In this document: positions 1 to 5,298 of the stretch, piece after piece | Layout: each line of letters starts with the position of its first letter | Position numbering within the stretch: position 1 is the stretch's first letter | Source: Coriobacteriales bacterium | Lineage (GTDB): Bacteria > Actinomycetota > Coriobacteriia > Coriobacteriales > UBA8131 | Direction: 5' to 3' | Assembly: GCA_031282085.1 (NCBI GenBank) | Contig: JAITEK010000160.1 | Coordinates: 1-5,298, forward strand | DNA length: 5,298 nt | Notes under the pieces: generated by a model | Databases searched by the model: none | What the model was told of the DNA's origin: nothing | The model's input: only the letters and a program-made list of their open reading frames with translations | Program-made: the position numbers and the translations under genes

Positions 1-414
1 TCGTGCGGCAACACCTTTACCACCCGCGCAACCAAACCCCAACTGCATGTAGAGCTTTGCAACGCCTGCCATCCGTTCTTTACCGGCCAGCAGAAGTTTG
101 TTGATACCGGTGGACGCGTCCAGCGCTTTGCTGATAAGTTCGGGTCCGCTTCAACCGCAGTAGCCGAGCGCGAGGCCGCCAGACGCGAGGAGCGCCAGAA
201 GGCCGCCGCAGCTGCTGAGGCCGCCGCAAGGGCCGCGCGCGAGAAGAAGGCTGCTGAGAAGGCCGCCAAGGCTGCGAAGTACGCCGAAAAGAGCACAAAG
301 GCTGTTGAGAAGCCCGCCGAGGAAGCTGCCGAGACCGCCGAAGCCCCCGCCGCTGAGGCCGCTGAGACTGCTGCAACCGCCGAGGCTCCCGCTGCCGAGG
401 CTGCTGCCGAGTAG
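1..414 (+). CDS. rpmE: 50S ribosomal protein L31 (zinc-binding type), 5'-truncated by window edge, with long Ala/Lys/Glu-rich C-terminal tail
   Basis: Frame 1 is open from the first base to a TAG at 412-414, giving 137 residues. It lacks the start and roughly the first 16 residues of a normal L31. Residues 1-48 read as L31: SCGNTFTTRATKPQLHVELC, then NACHPFFTGQQKFVDTGGRV and QRFADKFG. C2, C20 and C23 match three of the four zinc cysteines of the CxC...CxxC type; the fourth should lie just upstream of the window. L31 is a large-subunit ribosomal protein at the subunit interface. Bacterial L31 usually ends about where FADKFG falls, but here another ~89 residues follow. They are almost entirely Ala, Glu, Lys, Arg and Thr: a charged, probably helical stretch (about 53-105), then an acidic Ala/Pro/Glu end with AEAPAAEAA at 113-121 and again at 127-135. 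The tail's function is unknown. A terminator-like hairpin follows, so rpmE probably ends its own transcript. The family call is firm. Confidence 0.95.
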   Translation, partial: SCGNTFTTRATKPQLHVELCNACHPFFTGQQKFVDTGGRVQRFADKFGSASTAVAEREAARREERQKAAAAAEAAARAAREKKAAEKAAKAAKYAEKSTKAVEKPAEEAAETAEAPAAEAAETAATAEAPAAEAAAE

Positions 415-439
415 AGCAACCATTCCACTACGTATCCTG

Positions 440-468
440 GGAGGCTGGGCTCGCCTGGCCTCCTTTGT
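440..468 (+). terminator. Probable intrinsic terminator after rpmE
   Basis: A hairpin lies 25 bp past the rpmE stop. The arm 440-449 (GGAGGCTGGG) pairs with 454-463 (CCTGGCCTCC) over 10 pairs, two of them G-U, with a CTCG tetraloop at 450-453. The following T-run is short (TTTGT, 464-468), so efficiency may be moderate. Position and stem strength fit the end of the rpmE transcript and separate it from thyX. Confidence 0.7.
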
Positions 469-527
469 CATATACTTATCGTAGTGTTGGTTGACTCACC
501 GCACAGTGGTGTTTCTCAGGGAGGTAT

Positions 528-533
528 AAGGAG
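528..533 (+). promoter_or_regulatory. Ribosome binding site of thyX
   Basis: AAGGAG is a near-consensus Shine-Dalgarno ending 5 bases before the ATG at 539. It supports that start over any internal ATG. Confidence 0.8.
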
Positions 534-538
534 CTGCG

Positions 539-1219
539 ATGCAGGTTGATCTTCTCTACCATACGCCTAACCCCGAGCGCGCCGTCGCCACGGCCGCACG
601 GCTGTGCTACGCGCCTATTGGGGCCACCGAGCTCATGGAGTCCATGAGCGACGGGCAGGTCGGCAAGGTGCTGGCAACCATCATGCGCAGCGGACACTTC
701 TCTGCGCTGGAACACGCGAGCTATACGTTCGCGATCGACGGGGTGAGCCGTGCGCTCACGCACCAGCTCGTGCGGCACCGCATCGCGAGCTTTAATCAAC
801 AGAGCCAACGTTACGTAACCTACTCCGCTGAACCGGAGGTTGTGCTGCCGCAAAGCATCGGCAGCGACCCTGAGGCGCTGGCGGCCTTCAACACGGCAAT
901 CGATGTGGCTTGGGCCACCTACGCGCAGCTCGTTGAGGCGGGCGTCCCGGCCGAAGACGCGCGCTACGTGCTGCCCAACGCCTGCGTCGCCAAGATCGTT
1001 GTCACCATGAACATCCGCGAGCTGCTGCATTTCTTTGAGCTACGTTGTTGCAACCGCGCGCAGTGGGAGATACAGGGCCTCGCGCACCGCATGCTTGAGC
1101 TGGTGGAGCCAACCGCTCCCTATGTCTTTATGGACGCCGGCGCCGCCTGTCGGCGCGGCCCCTGCACGGAGGGCAAGATGACCTGCGGCAAGCCCTTTGA
1201 ACGGGTTGTGCGCCCGTGA
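539..1219 (+). CDS. thyX: Flavin-dependent thymidylate synthase ThyX (226 aa)
   Basis: ThyX methylates dUMP to dTMP using methylene-tetrahydrofolate as carbon donor and NADPH/FAD as reductant. It is a cytosolic homotetramer and replaces the unrelated ThyA. The signature RHRIASFNQQSQRY at residues 79-92 is the ThyX motif, RHR followed by seven residues and Ser (S89). Other family features are HFSALEH at 53-59 in the FAD region and the substrate-side block FFELRCCNRAQWEI at 165-178. The ~226 aa length is normal. The C-terminus (about 200-217) is cysteine-rich, with C204, C209 and C216 around GPCTEGKMTCG, plus a Cys pair at 170-171; I recall this version from clostridial and related ThyX proteins. 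The ATG has a well-placed AAGGAG. The stop TGA overlaps the next gene's GTG in GTGA, which suggests coupling. A thyA gene may be absent from this genome, but that cannot be judged here. Confidence 0.96.
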   Translation: MQVDLLYHTPNPERAVATAARLCYAPIGATELMESMSDGQVGKVLATIMRSGHFSALEHASYTFAIDGVSRALTHQLVRHRIASFNQQSQRYVTYSAEPEVVLPQSIGSDPEALAAFNTAIDVAWATYAQLVEAGVPAEDARYVLPNACVAKIVVTMNIRELLHFFELRCCNRAQWEIQGLAHRMLELVEPTAPYVFMDAGAACRRGPCTEGKMTCGKPFERVVRP

Positions 1220-2493
1220 GCGAACAACAGGGGACAACCGGCATCGCGGGCGAATTTCGCGCTGAGGGCAGCGTGGACGCAGGAACTTTTAAGACCTCAA
1301 GCGCACAGCACAGCGAGGGTGAGGCTGTTCTCGAGGCCCCCGCGCGCGTGCGCGACGAGTGGGCGCGCGCCAAAGACACCGAGGGCGTTGTGTGCCAAAC
1401 ACACGTAGGCGGCCAGGCGCTCATCGAGGGCATCATGATGCGCGGCAAGTATAACTGGGCCGTCGCGGTGCGCGAGCCAAGCGGTTCCATCTATGTTGAG
1501 GAGCACGATCTCGCAAGCGGCCGCAACCGAGATTCTCTGCTGCACAAGCCAGTCGTTCGCGGCTGCACCGCTCTCGTCGAGTCGCTGGCGCTCGGTTACA
1601 AAGCGCTCGAGATCGCCGCCCAACACGCCTTCGATTTTGAGGATGAGGATGACGAGGAGCCCTGTGACGAGGCAACCGGGACAGTTGCCCCGTCCCCCAC
1701 TGTCCCAGTTGCCCCGTCGCCTGCTGTCCCAGCCCCGTCCCCCTCTGTCCCGGTTGTCCCGTGTCCTGAGCAGCCTGTCCCGCCCAGCAAGCCTGCCCAG
1801 GAGGACAACGGCATCCCCAAGCCCGTTATGACTGCGAGCATGATCGTCGGTCTGCTGCTCGGCATCGGCCTGTTCATCGCGTTGCCGGCCTTTGTCACCA
1901 ACCTGCTCGTCGGCGATTACGGCGAGAAGACCCTGCTCTGGAACATCATCGACGGCATCCTTCGCATCGCCATATTCGTGTTCTACATCTGGCTTATCGG
2001 CCGCATGAAGGACATCAAGCGCATGTTCGGCTACCACGGCGCGGAGCACAAAACCATCCACTGCTACGAGCACGGCCTCGAGCTCACCGTCGCCAACGCG
2101 CGGCGCTTCCCCACGCTGCACGTCCGCTGCGGCACGGCGTTTCTGCTTATGACGATGCTCATCGCCATCCTCGTGTTCACCCTCGTACCCGTCGCACCGC
2201 TCATCGACGCGATGGGGGTGACGAATGGGGCGGCGCGCCTTGCACTCGTTATCTGTTCGCGCATCATCCTCATGCCCCTCATTGCCGGTTTGTCCTACGA
2301 GGTCACGGTCAAGTGGGCGGGCTCTCGTCCCAACAATCCCTTTGTGCAGTTCATCCTCTGGCCGGGCATGCAGATGCAGCGCCTGACCACCAATCAGCCC
2401 GACGACGGGATGCTGGAGTGCGCCATCGCCTCCATGCAACGTGTGCTGGAGCGCGAGGAGCGGGAACACGCCGCGGAGAAGAATGGCGTCTAG
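1216..2493 (+). CDS. DUF1385 / YqhQ-family integral membrane protein (425 aa) with proline-rich insert
   Basis: The family is recognised from VGGQALIEGIMMRGKYNWAV at residues 64-83 and the core HGAEHK (274-279), then CYEHGLELTVANARRFPTLH and VRCGTAF. Its biochemical role is not established; in Firmicutes the homologue is YqhQ. The His/Glu-rich HGAEHK block looks like a possible metal or catalytic site, which is inference. The order is a variable N-terminus (1-58), the conserved soluble N-domain (about 59-140), an acidic patch FEDEDDEEP (141-149), a Pro-rich repeat (157-190), then about four membrane segments (roughly 205-231, 244-263, 308-332, 341-360) and a charged C-terminus. B. subtilis YqhQ is nearer 320 aa; the extra length lies in the N-terminus and the Pro-rich insert. 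The GTG start at 1216 overlaps the thyX stop and has no clear Shine-Dalgarno, so coupling is likely. Later GTGs at 1273 or 1390, each preceded by GAGGG, are possible alternative starts. Confidence 0.9.
   Translation: MSEQQGTTGIAGEFRAEGSVDAGTFKTSSAQHSEGEAVLEAPARVRDEWARAKDTEGVVCQTHVGGQALIEGIMMRGKYNWAVAVREPSGSIYVEEHDLASGRNRDSLLHKPVVRGCTALVESLALGYKALEIAAQHAFDFEDEDDEEPCDEATGTVAPSPTVPVAPSPAVPAPSPSVPVVPCPEQPVPPSKPAQEDNGIPKPVMTASMIVGLLLGIGLFIALPAFVTNLLVGDYGEKTLLWNIIDGILRIAIFVFYIWLIGRMKDIKRMFGYHGAEHKTIHCYEHGLELTVANARRFPTLHVRCGTAFLLMTMLIAILVFTLVPVAPLIDAMGVTNGAARLALVICSRIILMPLIAGLSYEVTVKWAGSRPNNPFVQFILWPGMQMQRLTTNQPDDGMLECAIASMQRVLEREEREHAAEKNGV
1684..1782 (+). repeat. Degenerate ~24-bp in-frame minisatellite encoding a Pro/Ser/Val-rich linker
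   Basis: Two 24-bp units (1684-1707 and 1708-1731) share GTTGCCCCGTC at the start and TGTCCCA at the end. A third unit of 21 bp (1732-1752) lacks the leading GTT. A longer decayed unit follows (1753-1782). The translation is VAPSPTVP, VAPSPAVP, APSPSVP, then VVPCPEQPVP. All length differences are multiples of three, so the reading frame is kept. The repeat sits between the soluble N-domain and the first membrane segment of the DUF1385 protein. Confidence 0.85.
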
Positions 2494-3607
2494 CGAGGCT
2501 ATGGGACGATTCGCTCAGGCTGGGGCACGCGCGTGCGGCGCTGTTGCCCGTATGCTGCTCATCATCGCACGCGGAATGGCGGCCTTTTTGGCTGCGTATA
2601 CGGGGTTGAGTCTGTTCGCGCTTGTGCTGGGCGGCTCGCATGACCAGAACGCCTGGTGGATAGACCTCAGCATGCTCCCCACCCTGGTGGGGCCTGCCCT
2701 GGAGTTTGTCCTTGTTGTGGTGCTCGTCGCCTTTGTGATACGGGTGCCTCGTGGTCGCTTCACCCGTTGGTTCGCCGCCGCGCTTTGCGCCCTGTTCTGC
2801 CTGTTTGCGATCCTCAACAGCGCCGCGGTGTACGAGGCGCAGGCATTTGGCCTCGTGCGGCTGGGCTTTCCCTTCCCGTTCTCGGGCTTCATCGCGCTGA
2901 TCTTCCTGTGGCTGGCGCTTGCCCTGTTGCTGGGGTACCGCTGCATGCCCGACGTGCGCAAGAAGAACAGCAAGGGGAGCGGCAAGGGCGGCAACGCGTC
3001 CGGCGCCTCCACCGCAGGCGGCCGCTCAAAGCTCTCCACCGCCTTCGGCATCATCACGATGCTTATCGCGATGGGCGTCCTGTTCCCCCTCGGGCAGATA
3101 CTCTGCTTCGGCACAACGGACTACCGTCAACCCGTCGACGCCGTCGTGGTGTTCGGCGCCCAGGTGCTGCCGGACGGCACGCCCTCACTTGCCCTCAAGG
3201 ACCGGCTCGACACCGCCATCGACCTCTACGACCAGGGTCTTGCGCCGACACTCATCATGTCGGGCGGCATCGACGTGGAGGGAGTGAGCGAGGCTGTGGC
3301 GATGAAGGATTACGCCGTCTCCCGCGGCGTCCCTGAGCAGGCCGTACAGGTTGACGAGTACGGCAACACCACCCAGGCTACCGTGCGCAACACCATCGAG
3401 ATGGCCCGCGAGCAGGGTTTTGAGCAGCTCGGCGTAACGAGCAGCTTCTACCATATGGCGCGCATCAAGATGCTCTACCTCGTCAATGGCGTCGACGTAT
3501 TCACCATGCCCGCACCCCTCGACGAGCACGACCTCTCCCTCTCCTTTACCACCCTGCGTGAGATTCCCGGCTGGTGGTACTACTGGTTCGCCAGCATCTT
3601 CGCCTAG
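2483..3607 (+). CDS. DUF218 (SanA/ElyC/YdcF-type) membrane protein (374 aa)
   Basis: The C-terminal domain (about 218-370) is DUF218: DAVVVFGAQVLPDGTPSLAL at 219-238, LIMSGG at 257-262, the acidic/NT block DEYGNTTQATVRNT at 291-304, and VTSSFYHMARIKM at 318-330. Relatives SanA and ElyC act in cell-envelope integrity and peptidoglycan assembly, but the reaction is unknown. The N-terminal half has about five membrane segments (roughly 24-50, 64-86, 95-115, 131-151, 187-209). The basic loops RVPRGRFTR (87-95) and the Gly/Ser/Lys linker at 159-183 fit the cytosol, which puts DUF218 outside the membrane. I chose the ATG at 2483 for the GGAG at 2475-2478; it overlaps the DUF1385 gene by 11 bp. A GTG at 2441 would add 14 residues and an ATG at 2501 would remove 6. 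It is probably the last gene of the thyX unit. The domain call is strong; the physiological role is open. Confidence 0.88.
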   Translation: MASSEAMGRFAQAGARACGAVARMLLIIARGMAAFLAAYTGLSLFALVLGGSHDQNAWWIDLSMLPTLVGPALEFVLVVVLVAFVIRVPRGRFTRWFAAALCALFCLFAILNSAAVYEAQAFGLVRLGFPFPFSGFIALIFLWLALALLLGYRCMPDVRKKNSKGSGKGGNASGASTAGGRSKLSTAFGIITMLIAMGVLFPLGQILCFGTTDYRQPVDAVVVFGAQVLPDGTPSLALKDRLDTAIDLYDQGLAPTLIMSGGIDVEGVSEAVAMKDYAVSRGVPEQAVQVDEYGNTTQATVRNTIEMAREQGFEQLGVTSSFYHMARIKMLYLVNGVDVFTMPAPLDEHDLSLSFTTLREIPGWWYYWFASIFA

Positions 3608-3611
3608 GGCG

Positions 3612-3640
3612 TGGTAATTTTAGGTGAATACCAGTAAAAT
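3612..3640 (+). promoter_or_regulatory. Possible weak promoter for ftsK
   Basis: TAAAAT at 3635-3640 resembles a sigma-70 type -10 box. The hexamer 17 bp upstream, TGGTAA (3612-3617), matches the -35 consensus only in part. This is the only AT-rich stretch in the gap, and it overlaps the inverted repeat, so a bound repressor could occlude it. Transcription would start near 3647, about 85 bases before the chosen ftsK start. Confidence 0.3.
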
Positions 3641-3643
3641 ACC
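3613..3643. repeat. AT-rich imperfect inverted repeat between the DUF218 gene and ftsK
   Basis: GGTAATTTTA at 3613-3622 pairs with TAAAATACC at 3635-3643 over nine pairs with one bulged A. Inside it, GGT (3623-3625) pairs with ACC (3630-3632) around a GAAT loop. It starts 6 bp past the DUF218 stop. No T-run follows on the + strand, so it is a poor intrinsic terminator; an operator or an mRNA end-stabilising hairpin is equally possible. Confidence 0.5.
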
Positions 3644-3723
3644 TGCTAACACATGAATGGGGGAAGCAGGCACGCGGTGCTCCCACAGATCACAGGTGAC
3701 AGGAACGCAGTCAAAACGTACAC

Positions 3724-3728
3724 GGAGG
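3724..3728 (+). promoter_or_regulatory. Ribosome binding site that decides the ftsK start
   Basis: GGAGG ends 5 bases before the TTG at 3734. The only upstream in-frame ATG (3653) has no Shine-Dalgarno, so this site favours the TTG. Confidence 0.75.
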
Positions 3729-3733
3729 TCTCC

Positions 3734-5298
3734 TTGAGCGCTCAGAAAGCAAAGGGTTCCAGTTCCAAGAAGCAATCGGCCGCAAGCGGCGCCGGCGCCG
3801 CGAAGAAACGGGGCTCGCGGCAGGAGTCAAAACACGCCGCGAAACAGACCCAGACCAGCTCAAAGCGAGCGGGTGCAAAAGACGCAGCCGATAATCGCGC
3901 CCCCCTTCTCGATAAGGGCCTCAAGCGGGAGCTCGTCGGTCTGCTCATCGCCATTTTGGCCATCGTGTTGCTCATCGCCGTGGTCGCTCCTGGCAGCGCC
4001 CCTCTCTCCCGCGGTATCTCAGACCTGTTTCACCTGGTAATCGGCTTGGGAGCCTACGTCTTTCCGTTTCTCATGCTTGCCTGGGCGGCGAGTTTCTTCA
4101 TCGAGAAGGGCGTCGCGACAACGGCGACGCGTCTGGGGATAGGGCTCGTTGTCATCTTTGTGAGTGTGCTCTCGATACTCGGCGTCTCCACGTCCGGCGC
4201 CGCCCAGCAGCCCGACCTCGTCTTTGAGACGAGCGCCCTCATGGTGCACGGCGGCTACGTCGGCGGCGGCATCGCCTGGGCGCTGCTCAAACTCGTGGGT
4301 CAACCCATCGCATTCGTTATCCTCATCGGCCTTATCCTCGTCGGGGCGGTGCTCATCGGATTCTCCATCACCGGCCTGGTCACACGGCTGCGCGAGCTAC
4401 TCGCCTCGCGTCGCAAGACGAACGATGAGGTGTTGCTGCCTGGCGCCTATGACCTTGAGGGCGACGTAGCCGATAGCCGCCCTGCCCGTGCCGCGCGCGG
4501 CAAACTCGTCGCGGCCACCGCCCACCTCAGCGAGGGCCTTGAGCCAACGCGCGCCCTTGAGGGGGACTTCTCAAAGGGCGCCCAGGGTCGTATCCCCTTA
4601 GATGAGCTTGATGAGCTGGGCGATCTCGGCTCCACGCGTCGCAGCCTCGCCAGCGCGGACGCGGCGGATGATGTTGATGGTGACCGCGCGGACAGCACCG
4701 TGCTGCTCGGCGCAACGGGCGCAACGGGCGCAGCGGGCGCAACCACCAAGAAAGCCGCCGCCACCACCGGCGCTGCAACCAGCACCACCCCCTTCGAGCT
4801 GCCGAGCCTCAAACTGCTCAAGGTCTCGCGTGGCAAGACCTCCACCCGTGCGGGGGAGAGCGAGCTGCGCCGCACCGCCGCCGAACTCCAGGCGACCATC
4901 GAGGAATTCGGCGTAGACGCCCAGGTAGAAGGCTGGGTTGCCGGCCCAACGGTTACGCTCTTCAAGCTCTCGCTCGGCGAGGGCGTGCGTCTCAGCAAGA
5001 TCAACTCGCTGGCCGACGACATCGCATTGGCGCTCGCGGCCCCTGCGGTGCGCATCTTCTCGCCCATACCGGGTACCACGCTGGTGGGCATCGAGGTCCC
5101 TAACGCCAACCGCAGCATGGTGCTGCTCGGCGACGTGCTGCCGGACGCACCTCCCGGCGCGCTCCAACTGGCGATAGGCAAAGACGTCGAGGGCGACTCC
5201 ATCGTCGCCAACCTCGAGAAGATGCCTCACCTGCTCATCGGCGGCACTACCGGCTCGGGCAAGTCGGTCGCCATCAACTCCATGATCGTAAGCCTGCT
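3734..5298 (+). CDS. ftsK: FtsK/SpoIIIE DNA translocase, 3'-truncated by window edge (521 codons present)
   Basis: FtsK/SpoIIIE is a membrane-anchored hexameric ATPase that pumps chromosomal DNA through the closing division septum. From the TTG start the order is: a basic Lys/Ala/Ser tail (1-57); hydrophobic segments at about 66-88, 98-122, 131-151 and 171-218, fitting the usual four-segment anchor; a variable low-complexity linker (about 220-355); the alpha domain (about 356-470) with ELRRTAAELQATIEEFGVDA, GPTVTLFKL and RIFSPIPGTTLVGIEVPN; then LGDVLPD and the Walker A motif GTTGSGKS at 504-511 in the context MPHLLIGGTTGSGKS. The window stops two bases into codon 522, before Walker B and the gamma winged-helix domain. 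TTG was chosen for its GGAGG. The frame stays open upstream to an ATG at 3653, after an in-frame TAA at 3647, so a 27-residue longer start cannot be excluded. The gene is probably transcribed separately from the thyX unit. Confidence 0.95.
   Translation, partial: MSAQKAKGSSSKKQSAASGAGAAKKRGSRQESKHAAKQTQTSSKRAGAKDAADNRAPLLDKGLKRELVGLLIAILAIVLLIAVVAPGSAPLSRGISDLFHLVIGLGAYVFPFLMLAWAASFFIEKGVATTATRLGIGLVVIFVSVLSILGVSTSGAAQQPDLVFETSALMVHGGYVGGGIAWALLKLVGQPIAFVILIGLILVGAVLIGFSITGLVTRLRELLASRRKTNDEVLLPGAYDLEGDVADSRPARAARGKLVAATAHLSEGLEPTRALEGDFSKGAQGRIPLDELDELGDLGSTRRSLASADAADDVDGDRADSTVLLGATGATGAAGATTKKAAATTGAATSTTPFELPSLKLLKVSRGKTSTRAGESELRRTAAELQATIEEFGVDAQVEGWVAGPTVTLFKLSLGEGVRLSKINSLADDIALALAAPAVRIFSPIPGTTLVGIEVPNANRSMVLLGDVLPDAPPGALQLAIGKDVEGDSIVANLEKMPHLLIGGTTGSGKSVAINSMIVSL
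4712..4738 (+). repeat. Three tandem 9-bp repeats in the ftsK linker
   Basis: GCAACGGGC occurs at 4712-4720 and 4721-4729, with a one-base variant GCAGCGGGC at 4730-4738 and a partial fourth copy (GCAAC) after it. The protein here reads GATGATGAAGAT (about residues 326-337), in the unstructured linker between the membrane anchor and the motor. Nine-base steps keep the frame, so copy number can vary without breaking the gene. Confidence 0.85.

Noticed and set aside
471..496. TATACT (471-476) and TTGACT (491-496) as a thyX promoter
   Set aside because: The two hexamers are in the wrong order to form one promoter. TATACT has no acceptable -35 about 17 bp upstream, where the rpmE terminator lies, and TTGACT has no good -10 downstream. 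A thyX promoter probably lies in this gap but cannot be placed.
497..511. Small hairpin CACCGC/GTGGTG before thyX as a riboswitch or attenuator
   Set aside because: It has about six pairs, one of them G-U, and a three-base loop. The whole leader is too short for a known folate or nucleotide riboswitch, and no alternative structure or T-run is visible.
1297..2469. Long open frame on the minus strand (390 codons) opposite the DUF1385 gene
   Set aside because: It lies entirely within a gene with clear family motifs on the + strand. Its translation is rich in Arg, His, Asp and Gly with no recognisable domain, as expected of the antisense of a GC-rich gene.
4447..5211. Minus-strand open frame (254 codons) opposite ftsK
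   Set aside because: The + strand carries the FtsK linker and alpha domain here. The antisense translation is a low-complexity Ser/Ala/Pro/Arg string without motifs.
1..5298. Defence system, mobile element, CRISPR array or novel multi-gene system
   Set aside because: All coding space is taken by five recognisable chromosomal genes. No transposase, integrase, toxin-antitoxin pair, regularly spaced repeats or RNA gene was seen, and base use looks uniform apart from the short AT-rich gap near 3613-3660.

Overview
This 5.3 kb GC-rich window carries five genes, all on the + strand: the 3' part of rpmE (ribosomal protein L31), a complete flavin-dependent thymidylate synthase gene (thyX), a complete DUF1385/YqhQ-type membrane protein gene, a complete DUF218 (SanA/ElyC/YdcF-type) membrane protein gene, and the first ~520 codons of an FtsK/SpoIIIE DNA translocase gene that runs off the right edge. 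The GC richness, the use of GTG and TTG starts, ThyX, a YqhQ-like protein next to rpmE, and a long Ala/Lys/Glu tail on L31 best fit a high-GC Gram-positive. My best guess is a member of the Coriobacteriia (Collinsella/Olsenella-like). That placement is inference; no marker here fixes the genus.

Layout. 1-414: rpmE end, followed by a GC-rich hairpin with a short T-run (440-468) that probably ends its transcript. 415-538: intergenic gap with the terminator and the thyX ribosome binding site. 539-3607: a tight three-gene unit. thyX and the DUF1385 gene share a GTGA stop/start overlap, and the DUF1385 and DUF218 genes overlap by 11 bp, so the three are probably co-transcribed and translationally coupled. 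3608-3733: a 126-bp gap holding a locally AT-rich imperfect palindrome, a possible promoter and a strong Shine-Dalgarno. 3734-5298: ftsK, most likely from a TTG start, with a basic N-terminal tail, membrane segments, a low-complexity linker, the alpha domain and the Walker A motif just before the edge.

The genes look like ordinary chromosomal housekeeping and cell-envelope functions: translation (L31), dTMP synthesis (ThyX), two poorly characterised membrane proteins, and chromosome segregation at division (FtsK). I see no mobile element, CRISPR array, tRNA or rRNA, and no evidence of a new multi-gene system. The parts worth a second look are small: a proline-rich minisatellite inside the DUF1385 gene, a cysteine-rich ThyX C-terminus, the extended L31 tail, the palindrome before ftsK, and the start-site ambiguity of ftsK.
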